The notes under the pieces are model-generated. The model saw only the letters and a list, made by a program, of their open reading frames with translations, was not told where the DNA came from and did not search any database. Position numbers and translations under genes: made by a program. Shown here piece after piece: positions 19,255 through 30,100 of a stretch of DNA of 64,000 nucleotides; positions within the stretch are counted from its first letter, which is position 1; each line of letters starts with the position of its first letter. Source of the stretch: Scilla litardierei (Eukaryota; Streptophyta; Magnoliopsida; Asparagales; Asparagaceae); NCBI GenBank assembly GCA_030789695.1, contig CM061142.1, positions 142,447,637 through 142,511,636 on the forward strand, written 5' to 3'.

Positions 19255-20004
19255 GGTGCGGCTTGCTCCTTGGGGAGGTTCCTGAGCATAGGGCCGTCCC
19301 CCGCCGCCCCATGTCTTGCCGCTTCGGTTTGAGAGTGGCGTTCAGCGTGCGGGGGTGTATGGGCGGGCCGACACGCCACGACTCGCCGTTTGGGGTCGTC
19401 GGGGGTGCAGCCTTTCCGAGGACCTTGCCCGTAGGTCGACGGTGCGGAGGTACTGGCCGGCCAGTGCTGGGGGCTCTCGCCTGCCCAACCGGCTTTGAAC
19501 GGATGCCATTCTTTCTCCGACCCGTCGTCGTTCGGGGAGGACGGAGGCGTGAAAGGTGGATTTCCCTTGTGTAAGGGGAATACCCTGTTTGCGATCCGTT
19601 TGTAAGGGGATTACCATGTTTGCCGGCTTGCCGGGGCGTGCGCCTTGGGGAGGTTCTTGAGCATAAGGCCGTCCCCTTTCGCCCCATGTCTCGCGGCTTC
19701 GATTTGAGGGTGGGGTTCGGCGCCCGGTTGTGCATGGGCGGGCTGACGCGCCGTGACTTGCCTTTTGGGCTTGTCAGTGATGCAGCCTTTCCGAGGTCCT
19801 CGCCCGGTGGTCGACTGCAAGGAGGCGCTGGCCGGCAGGCACTCGGGGCTCTTGCATGGCCGGCCGGCTTTAAACGGATGCCATTCTTTCTCCGACCCGT
19901 CGTTGTTTAGGGCGGACGGAGGCGTGAAAAGTGGATTTCCCTGGTGTAAGGGAAATATACTCTTGGCGATCCGTGAGTAAGGGGAATATCCTATTGGTGG
20001 AGGT
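19255..20004. repeat. Tandem duplication, period 375 bp, two diverged copies
   Basis: CCTTGGGGAGGTTC at 19268 and 19643, AACGGATGCCATTCTTTCTC in both copies, and GCGATCCG at 19591 and 19966 all keep a spacing of exactly 375 bp. By eye the copies are roughly four-fifths identical. Both end in a run containing GTGTAAGGG and GTAAGGGGA. It lies 3' of the satellite in minus-strand terms. Confidence 0.85.
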
Positions 20005-20999
20005 TTTGATGCAGGATCCGCCGCCTGGGGCGGCGGGAACCATTGATGGCCGGTGACCTCTCTTTTGTTAGGGCGGTGTATCTCGGCCCTTTTCCCGGTG
20101 GGTGGGGGAATAAGGTGGCGGAGTTTCATGTCTCGGTTTTTTTTGTTCCTTTCAGACGGGGGAGTGGCCTCCTTATAGGGGGATCTCATTGACGGTTTCT
20201 TCCCTATTTATTGCGCTGAGTTGGCGCTATTAATGGGTTTCTTGAATTCATGCCCATGGGAAACCGCCTTTGCCAGGTGGCTCTTGCGGGTCTTCTTTTG
20301 AAGCGTGTTATTAATTGTGGCGTGTTTCTCGAGCGTCCTTTCGTTTCGTCGAGTCCCATCGGGGCCGCCTACTCGGGAACTGGCGTCGTTTCATCCCGGT
20401 TTGTGTGCCTGTCTTCTTTTGACTTTTCGAGGGCCATGGGTGCGTGGTCTGGAGAGGGGGAGTGGGCGCGTAGCCCGACCCGTGCCCTTCTCTGGTTTGG
20501 GTGGCTAGGGTTGGCCCTGCCCCAAAGGTCTGGAGGGGGGGAGCGGGCGCGTAGCCCGGCCCGTGCCCTTCTCTTGTTTGGGGGGTTAGGGTCGACCCTG
20601 CCCCAGAGGTCTTGATGGGGGAGCGGGCGCGTAGCCCGGCCCGTGCCCTTCTCCGGTTTGGGTGGCTAGGGTTGGCCCTGCCCCAGAGGTCTGGAGGGGG
20701 GGAGCGGGCGCGTAGCCCGGCCCGTGCCCTTCTCTGGTTTGGGTGGCTAGGGTTGGCCCTGCCCCAGAGGTCTGGAGGGGGGGAGCGGGCGCGTACCCCG
20801 GCCCGTGCCCTTCTCTGGTTTGGGTGGCTAGGGTTGGCCCTGCCCCAGAGGTCTGGAGGGGGGGAGCGGGCGCGTAGCCCGGCCCGTGCCCTTCTCTGGT
20901 TTGGGTGGCTAGGGTTGGCCCTGCCCCAGAGGTCTGGAGGGGGGGAGCGGGCGCGTAGCCCGGCCCGTGCCCTTCTCTGGTTTGGGTGGCTAGGGTCGG

Positions 21000-23900
21000 C
21001 CCTGCCCCATAGGTCTTGAAGGGGGGAGCGGGCGCGTAGCCCGGCCCGTGCCCTTCTCTGGTTTGGGTGGCTAGGGTTGGCCCTGCCCCAGAGGTCTGGA
21101 GGGGGGCGCGGGCGCGTAGCCCGGCCCGTGCCCTTCTCTGGTTTGGGTGGCTAGGGTCGGCCCTGCCCCAGAGGTCTGGAGGGGGGGAGCGGGCGCGTAG
21201 CCCGGCCCGTGCCCTTCTCTGGTTTGGGTGGCTAGGGTTGGCCCTGCCCCAGAGGTCTGGAGGGGGGGAGCGGGCGCGTAGCCCGGCCCGTGGCCTTCTC
21301 TGGTTTGGGTGGCTAGGGTCGGCCCTGCCCCAGAGGTCTTGAGGGGGGAGCGAGCGCGTAGCCCGGCCCGTGCCCTTCTCTGGTTTGGGTGGCTAGGGTT
21401 GGCCCTGCCCCAGAGGTCTGGAGGGGGGGAGCGGGCACGTAGCCCGGCCCGTTCCCACCTCTGGTTTGGGTGGCAAGGGTCGGCCCTGCCCCAGAGGTCT
21501 GGAGGGGGGGAGCGGGCGCGTAGCCCGGTACGTGCCCTTCTTTGGTTTGGGTGGCTAGGGTTGGCCATGCCCCAGAGGTCTGGAGGGGGGGAGCGGGCGC
21601 GTAGCCCGGCCCGTGCCCTTCTCTGGTTTGGGTGGCTATGGTTGGCCCTGCCCCAGAGGTCTGGAGGGGGGAAGCGGGCGCGTAGCCCGTCCCGTGCCCT
21701 TCTCTGGTTTGGGTGGCTAGGGTTGGCCCTGCCCCAGAGGTCTGGAGGGGGGGAGCGGGCGCGTAGCCCGGCCCGTGCCCTTCTCTGGTTTGGGTGGCTA
21801 GGGTCGGCCCTGCCCCAGAGGTCTTGAGGGGGGAGCGGGCGCGTAGCCCGGCCCGTGCCCTTCTCTGGTTTGGGTGGCTAGGGTTGGCCCTGCCCCAGAG
21901 GTCTGGAGGGGGGGAGCAGGTGCGTAGCCCGGCCCGTGCCCACCTCTGGTTTGGGTTGCTAGGGTCGGCCCTGCCCCAGAGGTCTTGAGGGGGGGAGCGG
22001 GCACGTAGCCCGGCCCGTGCCCTTCTCTGGTTTGGGTGGCTAGGGTCGGCCCTACCCCAGAGGTCTGGAGGGGGGGAGCGGGCGCGTACCCCGGCCCGTG
22101 CCCTTCTCTGGTTTGGGTGGCTAGGGTTGGCCCTGCCCCAGAGGTCTGGAGGGGGGGAGCGGGCGCGTAGCCCGGCCCGTGCCCACCTCTGGTTTGGGTG
22201 GCTAGGGTCGGCCCTGCCCCAGAGGTCTGGAGGGGGGGAGCGGGCGCGTAGCCCGGCCCGTGCCCTTCTCTGGTTTGGGTGGCTAGGGTCGGCCCTGCCC
22301 CAGAGGTCTTGAAGGGGGGAGCGGGCGCGTAGCCGGGCCCGTGCCCTTCTCTGGTTTGGGTGGCTAGGGTTGGCCCTGCCCCAGAGGTCTGGAGGGGGGC
22401 GCGGGCGCGTAGCCCGGCCCGTGCCCTTCTCTGGTTTGGGTGGCTAGGGTTGGCCCTGCCCCAGAGGTCTGGAGGGGGGGAGCGGGCGCGTAGCCCGGCC
22501 AATGCCCTTCTCTGGTTTGGGTGGCTAGGGTTGGCCCTGCCCCAGAGGTCTGGAGGGGGGGGGGAGCGGGCGCGTAGCCCGGCCCGTGCCCTTCTCTGGT
22601 TTGGGTGGCTAGGGTCGGCCCTGCCCCAGAGGTCTTGAGGGGGGAGCGAGCGCGTAGCCCGGCCCGTGCCCTTCTCTGGTTTGGGTGGCAAGGGTTGGCC
22701 CTGCCCCAGAGGTCTGGAGGGGGGGAGCGGGCGCGTAGCCCGGCCCGTTCCCTTCTCTGGTTTGGGTGGCTAGGGTTGGCCCTGCCCCAGAGGTCTGGAG
22801 GGGGGGAGCGGGCGCGTAGCCCGGTACGTGCCCTTCTTTGGTTTGGGTGGCTAGGGTTGGCCATGCCCCAGAGGTCTGGAGGGGGGGAGCGGGCGCGTAG
22901 CCCGGCCCGTGCCCTTCTCTGGTTTGGGTGGCTATGGTTGGCCCTGCCCCAGAGGTCTGGAGGGGGGAAGCGGGCGCGTAGCCCGTCCCGTGCCCTTCTC
23001 TGGTTTGGGTGGCTAGGGTTGGCCCTGCCCCAGAGGTCTGGAGGGGGGGAGCGGGCGCGTAGCCCGGCCCGTGCCCTTCTCTGGTTTGGGTGGCTAGGGT
23101 CGGCCCTGCCCCAGAGGTCTTGAGGGGGGAGCGGGCGCGTAGCCCGGCCCGTGCCCTTCTCTGGTTTGGGTGGCTAGGGTTGGCCCTGCCCCAGAGGTCT
23201 GGAGGGGGGGAGCAGGTGCGTAGCCCGGCCCGTGCCCACCTCTGGTTTGGGTTGCTAGGGTCGGCCCTGCCCCAGAGGTCTTGAGGGGGGGAGCGGGCAC
23301 GTAGCCCGGCCCGTGCCCTTCTCTGGTTTGGGTGGCTAGGGTCGGCCCTACCCCAGAGGTCTGGAGGGGGGGGGAGCGGGCGCGTACCCCGGCCCGTGCC
23401 CTTCTCTGGTTTGGGTGGCTAGGGTTGGCCCTGCCCCAGAGGTCTGGAGGGGGGGAGCGGGCGCGTAGCCCGGCCCGTGCCCACCTCTGGTTTGGGTGGC
23501 TAGGGTCGGCCCTGCCCCAGAGGTCTGGAGGGGGGGAGCGGGCGCGTAGCCCGGCCCGTGCCCTTCTCTGGTTTGGGTGGCTTGGGTCGGCCCTGCCCCA
23601 GAGGTCTTGAAGGGGGGAGCGGGCGCGTAGCCCGGCCCGTGCCCTTCTCTGGTTTGGGTGGCTAGGGTTGGCCCTGCCCCAGAGGTCTGGAGGGGGGGCG
23701 CGGGCGCGTAGCCCGGCCCGTGCCCTTCTCTGGTTTGGGTGGCTAGGGTTGGCCCTGCCCCAGAGGTCTGGAGGGGGGGAGCGGGCGCGTAGCCCGGCCC
23801 GTGCCCTTCTCTGGTTTGGGTGGCTAGGGTTGGCCCTGCCCCAGAGGTCTGGAGGGGGGGGGGGGGAGAGCGGGCGCGTAGCCCGGCCCGTGGCCTTCTC

Positions 23901-24660
23901 TGGTTTGGGTGGCTAGGGTCGGCCCTGCCCCAGAGGTCTTGAGGGGGGAGCGAGCGCGTAGCCCGGCCCGTGCCCTTCTCTGGTTTGGGTGGCAAGGGTT
24001 GGCCCTGCCCCAGAGGTCTGGAGGGGGGGAGCGGGCGCGTAGCCCGGCCCGTTCCCTTCTCTGGTTTGGGTGGCTAGGGTTGGCCCTGCCCCAGAGGTCT
24101 GGAGGGGGGAGCGGGCGCGTAGCCCGGTCCGTGCCCTTCTTTTGTTTGGGTGGCTAGGGTTGGCCATGCCCCAGAGGTCTGGAGGGGGGAGCGGGCGCGT
24201 AGCCCGGCCCGTGCCCTTCTCTGGTTTGGGTGGCTATGGTTGGCCCTGCCCCAGAGGTCTGGAGGGGGGGAAGCGGGCGCGTAGCCCGTCCCGTGCCCTT
24301 CTCTGGTTTGGGTGGCTAGGGTTGGCCCTGCCCCAGAGGTCTGGAGGGGGGGGAGCGGGCGCGTAGCCCGGCCCGTGCCCTTCTCTGGTTTGGGTGGCTA
24401 GGGTCGGCCCTGCCCCAGAGGTCTTGAGGGGGGAGCGGGCGCGTAGCCCGGCCCGTGCCCTTCTCTGGTTTGGGTGGCTAGGGTTGGCCCTGCCCCAGAA
24501 GTCTGGAGGGGGGGAGCGGGTGCGTAGCCCGGCCCGTGCCCACCTCTGGTTTGGGTTGCTAGGGTCGGCCCTGCCCCAGAGGTCTTGAGGGGGGGGGAGC
24601 GGGCACGTAGCCCGGCCCGTGCCCTTCTCTGGTTTGGGTGGCTAGGGTCGGCCCTGCCCC
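21000..24660. repeat. Higher-order repeat, period about 1296-1304 bp (16 monomers)
   Basis: Blocks beginning near 21309, 22605 and 23909 repeat the same ordered set of monomer variants, including GGTACGTGCC, GGCTATGG, CCCGTCCCGTG and GAGCAGGTGCG. Spacings are 1296 and 1304 bp, the difference coming from G-run length and small indels. Confidence 0.85.
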
Positions 24661-27159
24661 AGAGGTCTGGAGGGGGGGGGGGGAGCGGGCGCGTAGCCCG
24701 GCCCGTGCCCTTCTCTGGTTTGGGTGGCTAGGGTCGGCCCTGCCCCAGAGGTCTGGAGGGGGGGAGCGGGCGCGTAGCCCGGCCCGTGCCCTTCTCTGGA
24801 TTGGGTGGCTAGGGTCGGCCCTGCCCCAGAGGTCTGGAGGGGGGGAGCGGGCGCGTAGCCCGGCCCGTTCCCTTCTCTGGTTTGGGTGGCTAGGGTCGGC
24901 CCTGCCCCAGAGGTCTGGAGGGGGGGGGAGCGGGCGCGTAGCCCGGCCCGTGCCCTTCTCTGCTTTGGGTGGCTAGGGTTGGCCCTGCCCCAGAGGTCTG
25001 GAGGGGGGAGCGGGCGCGTAGCCCGGCCCGTGCCCTTCTCTGGTTTGGGTGGCTAGGGTTGGCCCTGCCCCAGAGGTCTGGAGGGGGGGGAGCGGGCACG
25101 TAGCCCGGCCCGTGCCCACCTCTAGATTGGGTGGCTAGGGTTGGCCCTGCCCCAGAGGTCTGGAGGGGGGGGAGTAGGCGCGTAGCCCGGCCCGTGCCCA
25201 CCTATGGTTTGGGTGGCTAGGGTCGGCCCTGCCCCAGAGGTCTTGAGGTGGGGAGCGGGCGCGTAGCCCGGCCCGTGCCCTTCTCTAGTTTGGGTGGCTA
25301 GGGTTGGCCCTGCCCCAGAGGTCTGGAGGGGGGGGGAGCGGGCGCGTAGCCCGGCCCGTGCCCTTCTCTGGTTTGGGTGGCTTGGGTTGGCCCTGCCCCA
25401 GAGGTCTGGAGGGGGGGAAGCGGGCGCGTAGCCCGGCCCGTGCCCTTCTCTGGTTTGGGTGGCTAGGGTTGGCCCTGCCCCAGAGGTCTGGAGGGGGGGA
25501 GCGGGCGCGTAGCCCTTCCCGTGCCCTTCTCTGGTTTGGGTGGCTAGGGTTGGCCCTGCCCCAGAGGTCTGGAGGGGGGAAGCGGGCGCGTAGCCCGGCC
25601 CGTGCCCTTCTCTGGTTTGGGTGGCTAGGGTTGGCCCTGCCCCCAGAGGTCTGGAGGAGGGAGCGGGCGCGTAGCCCGGCCCGTGCCCTTCTCTGGTTTG
25701 GGTGGCTAGGATTGGCCCTGCCCCAGAGGTCTGGAGGGGGGGGCGCGGGCGCGTAGCCCGGCCCGTGCCCTTCTCTGGTTTGGGTGGCTAGGGTCGGCCC
25801 TGCCCCAGAGGTCTTGAGGGGGGGAGCGGGCGCGTAGCCCGGCCCGTGCCCTTCTCTGGTTTGGGTGGCTAGGGTTGGCCCTGCCCCAGAGGTCTGAAGG
25901 GGGGGAGCGGGCGCGTAGCCAGGCCCGTTACCTTCTCTGGTTTGGGTGGCTAGGGTTGGCCATGCCCCAGAGGTCTGGAGGGGGGGAGCGGGCGCGTAGC
26001 CCGGCCCGTGCCCTTCTCTGGTTTGGGTGGCTAGGGTTGGCCCTACCCCAGAGGTCTGGAGGGGGGGAGCGGGCGCGTAGCCTGGCCCGTGCCCTTCTCT
26101 GGTTTGGGTGGCTAGGGTTGGCCCTGCCCCAGAGGTCTGGAGGGGGGGAAGCAGGCGCGTAGCCCGGCCCGTGCCCTTCTCTGGTTTGGGTGGCTTGGGT
26201 TGTCCCTGCCCCAGAGGTCTGGAGGGGGGGAGCGGGCGCGTAGCCCGGCCCGTGCCCTTCTCTGGTTTGGGTGTCTAGGGTCGGCCCTGCCCCAGAGGTC
26301 TTGAGGGGGGGGAGCGGGCGCGTAGCCCGGCCCGTGCCCTTCTCTGGTTTGGGTGGCTAGGGTTGGCCCTGCCCCAGAGGTCTGGAGGGGGGGGAGCGGG
26401 CGCGTTGCCCGGCCTGTGCCCTTCTCTGGTTTGGGTGGCTAGGGTTGGCCCTGCCCCAGAGGTCTGGAGGGGGGAGCGGGCGCGTAGCCCGACCCGTGCC
26501 CTTCTCTGGTTTGGGTGGCTAGGGTTGGCCCTGCCCCAGAGGTTTAGAGGGGGGGAGCGAGCGCGTAGGCCGGCCCGTGCCCACCTCTGGTTTGGGTGGC
26601 TAGGGTCGGCCCTGCCCCAGAGGTCTTGAGGGGGGGGAGCGGGCGCGTAGCCCGGCCCGTGCCCTTCTCTGGTTTGGTTGGCTAGGGTCGGCCCTGCCCC
26701 AGAGGTCTGGAGGGGGGGAGCAGGCGCGTAGCCCGGCCCGTGCCCTTCTCTGGTTTGGGTGGCTAGGGTTGGCCCTGCCCCAGAGGTGTGGAGGGGGGGA
26801 GCGGGCACGTAGCCCGGCCCGTGCCCTTCTCTGGTTTGGGTGGCTAGGGTTGGCCCTGCCCCATAGGTCTAGAGGGGGGGAGCGGGCGCGTAGCCCGGCC
26901 CGTGCCCTTCTCTGGTTTGGGTGGCTAGGGTTGGCCCTACCCCAAAGGTCTGGAGGGGGGGAGCGGGCGCGTAGCCCGGCCCGTGCCCACCTCTGGTTTG
27001 GGTGGCTAGGGTCGGCCCTGCCCTAGAGGTCTTGAGGGGGGGAGAGGGCGCGTAGCCCGGCCCGTGCCCTTCTCTGGTTTGGGTGGATAGGGCTGGCCCT
27101 GCCCCAGAGGTCTGGAGGGGGCGAGCGGGCGCGTAGCCCGGCCCGTGCCCTTCTCTGGT

Positions 27160-30100
27160 TTGGGTGGCTAGGGTTGGCCCTGCCCCAGAGGTCTGGAGGG
27201 GGGAGCGGGCGCATAGCCCGGCCCGTGCCCACCTCTGGTTTGGGTGGCTAGGGTCGGCCCTGCCCCAGAGGTCTGGAGGGGGGGAGCGGGCGCGTAGCCC
27301 GGCCCGTGCCCTTCTCTGGTTTGGGTGGCTAGGGTTGGCCCTGCCCCAGAGGTCTGGAGGGGGGGAGCGGGCGCGTAGCCCGGCCCGTGCCCTTCTCTGG
27401 TTTGGGTGGCTAGGGTCGGCCCTGCCCCAGAGGTCTTGAGGGGGGGAGAGGGCGCGTAGCCCGGCCCGTGCCCTTCTCTGGTTTGGGTGGCTAGGGTTGG
27501 CCCTGCCCCATAGGTCTGGAGGGGGGGAGCGGGCGCGTAGCCCGGCCCGTGCCCTTCTCGGGTTTGGGTGGCTAGGGTTGGCCCTACCCCAGAGGTCTGG
27601 AGGGGGGAGCGGGCGCGTAGCCCGGCCCGTGCCCACCTCTGGTTTGGGTGGCTAGGGTCGGCCCTGACCCAGAGGTCTTGAGGGGGGGAGCGGGCGCGTA
27701 GCCCGGCCCGTGCCCTTCTCTGGTTTGGGTGGCTAGGGTTGGCCCTGCCCCAGAGGTCTTGAGGGGGGGAGCGGGCGCGTAGCCCGGCCCGTGCCCTTCT
27801 CTGGTTTGGGTGGATAGGGCTGGCCCTGCCCCAGAGGTCTGGAGGGGGCGAGCGGGCGCGTAGCCCGGCCCGTGCCCTTCTCTGGTTTGGGTGGCTAGGG
27901 TTGGCCCTGCCCCAGAGGTCTTGAGGGGGGGAGCGGGCGCGTAGCCCGGCCCGTGCCCTTCTCTGGTTTGGGTGGATAGGGCTGGCCCTGCCCCAGCGGT
28001 CTGGAGGGGGCGAGCGGGCGCGTAGCCCGGCCCGTGCCCTTCTCTGGTTTGGGTGGCTAGGGTTGGCCCTGCCCCAGAGGTCTGGAGGGGGGGGAGCGGG
28101 CGCGTAGCCCGGCCCGTGCCCACCTATGGTTTGGGTGGCTAGGGTCGGCCCTGCCCCAGAGGTCTTGAGGGGGGGAGCGGGCGCGTAGCCCGGCCCGTGC
28201 CCTTCTCTGGTTTGGGTGGCTAGGGTTGGCCCTGCCCCAGAGTTCTGGAGGGGGGGTGCGGGCGCGTAGGCCGGCCCGTGCCCACCTCTGGTTTGGGTGG
28301 CTAGGGTCGGCCCTGCCCCAGAGGTCTTGAGGGGGGGAGCGGGCGCGTAGCCCTGCCCGTGCCCTTCTCTGGTTTGGGTGGCTAGGGTTGGCCCTGCCCC
28401 AGAGGTCTGGAGGGGGGAGCGGGCGTGTAGCCCGGCCCGTGCCCACCTCTGGTTTGGGTGGCTACGGTCGGCCCTGCCCCACAGGTCTTGAGGGGGGGAG
28501 CGGGGCGCGTAGCCGGGCCCGTGCCCTTCTCTGGTTTGGGTGGCTAGGGTTGGCCCTGCCCCAGAGGTCTGGAGGGGGGGAGCGGACGCGTAGCCCGGCC
28601 CGTGCCCTTCTCTGCTTTGGGTGGCTAGGGTTGGCCCTGCCCCAGAGGTCTGGAGGGGGGAGCGGGCGCGTAGCCCGGCCCGTGCCCTTCTCTGGCTTGG
28701 GTGTCTAGGGTTGGCCCTGCCCCAGAGGTCTGAGGGGGGGAGCGGGCACGTAGCCCGGCCTGTGCCCTTCTCTGGTTTGGGTGGCTAGGGTTGGCCCTGT
28801 CCCAGAGGTCTGGAGGGGGGGAGCAGGCGCGTAGCCCGGCCCGTGCCCACCTATGGTTTGGGTGGCTAGGGTCGGCCCTGCCCCAGAGGTCTTGAGGTGG
28901 GGAGCGGGCGCGTAGCCCGGCCCGTGCCCTTCTCTGGTTTGGGTGGCTAGGGTTGGCCCTGCCCCAGAGGTCTGGAGGGGGGGGAGCGGGCGCGTAGCCC
29001 GGCCCGTGCCCTTCTCTGGTTTGGGTGGCTAGGGTTGGCCCTGCCCCAGAGGTCTGGAGGGGGGAAGCGGGCGCGTAGCCCGGCCCGTGCCCATCTCTGG
29101 TTTGGGTGGCTAGGGTTGGCCCTGCCCCAGAGGTCTGGAGGGGGGGGAGCGGGCACGTAGCCCTTCCCGTGCCCTTCTCTGGTTTGGGTGGCTAGGGTTG
29201 GCCCTGCCCCAGAGGTCTGGAGGGGGGGAAGCGGGCGCGTAGCCTGGCCCGTGCCCTTCTCTGGTTTGGGTGGCTAGGGTTGGCCCTGCACCAGAGGTCT
29301 GGAGGGGGGGAGCGGGCACGTAGCCCGGCCCGTGCCCGCCTCTGGTTTGGGTGGCTAGGGTCGGCCCTGCCCCAGAGGTCTTGAGGGGGGGAGCGGGCGC
29401 GTAGCCCGGCCCGTGCCCTTCTCTGGTTTGGGTGGCTAGGGTTGGCCCTGCCCCAGAGGTCTTGAGGGGGGGAGCGGGCGCGTAGCCCGGCCCGTGCCCT
29501 TCTCTGGTTTGGGTGGCTTGGGTTGTCCCTGCCCCAGAGGTCTGGAGGGGGGGGAGCGGGCGCGTAGCCCGGCCCGTGCCCTTCTCTGGTTTGGGTGTCT
29601 AGGGTCGGCCCTACCCCAGAGGTCTTGAGGGGGGGGAGCGGGCGCGTAGCCCGGCCCGTGCCCACCTCTGGTTTGGGTGGCTAGGGTCGGCCCTGCACCA
29701 GAGGTCTGGAGGGGGGGAGCGGGCACGTAGCCCGGCCCGTGCCCACCTCTGGTTTGGGTGGCTAGGGTCGGCCCTGCCCCAGAGGTCTTGAGGGGGGGAG
29801 CGGGCGCGTAGCCCGGCCCGTGCCCTTCTCTGGTTTGGGTGGCTAGGGTCGGCCCTGCCCCAGAGGTCTGGAGGGGGGGAGCGGGCGCGTAACCCGGCCT
29901 GTGCCCTTCTCTGGTTTGGGTGGCTAGGGTTGGCCCTGCCCCAGAGGTCTGGAGGGGGGAGCGGGCACGTAGCCCGGCCCGTGCCCTTCTCTGGTTTGGG
30001 TGGCTAGGGTTGGCCATGCCCCAGAGGTCTGGAGGGGGGAAGCGGGCGCGTAGCCCGGCCCGTGCCCTTCTCTGGTTTGGGTGGCTAGGGTCGGCCCTGC

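Larger units (their letters stand above)
17373..20445 (-). other. GC-rich non-coding region between LTR and satellite, probable 3' UTR of the Tat-like element
   Basis: About 3.07 kb without recognisable domains; the ORFs up to 208 codons on both strands are proline/arginine-rich and overlap each other. It contains a 14-G run, a minus-strand TATAAATA (18245-18252), a minus-strand AATAAA (about 18927), a 375-bp tandem duplication (19255-20004), and three copies of a GTGTAAGGGGAATAT-type motif (about 18111, 19569, 19943). Lying directly inside the LTR, it fits the 3' untranslated part of the element. It could instead be a separate GC-rich repeat. Confidence 0.5.

Noticed and set aside
17601..20189. 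Arg/Pro-rich ORFs of 140-208 aa on both strands
   Set aside because: They overlap each other on opposite strands in GC-rich DNA and follow the 375-bp duplication; no domain or conserved motif.
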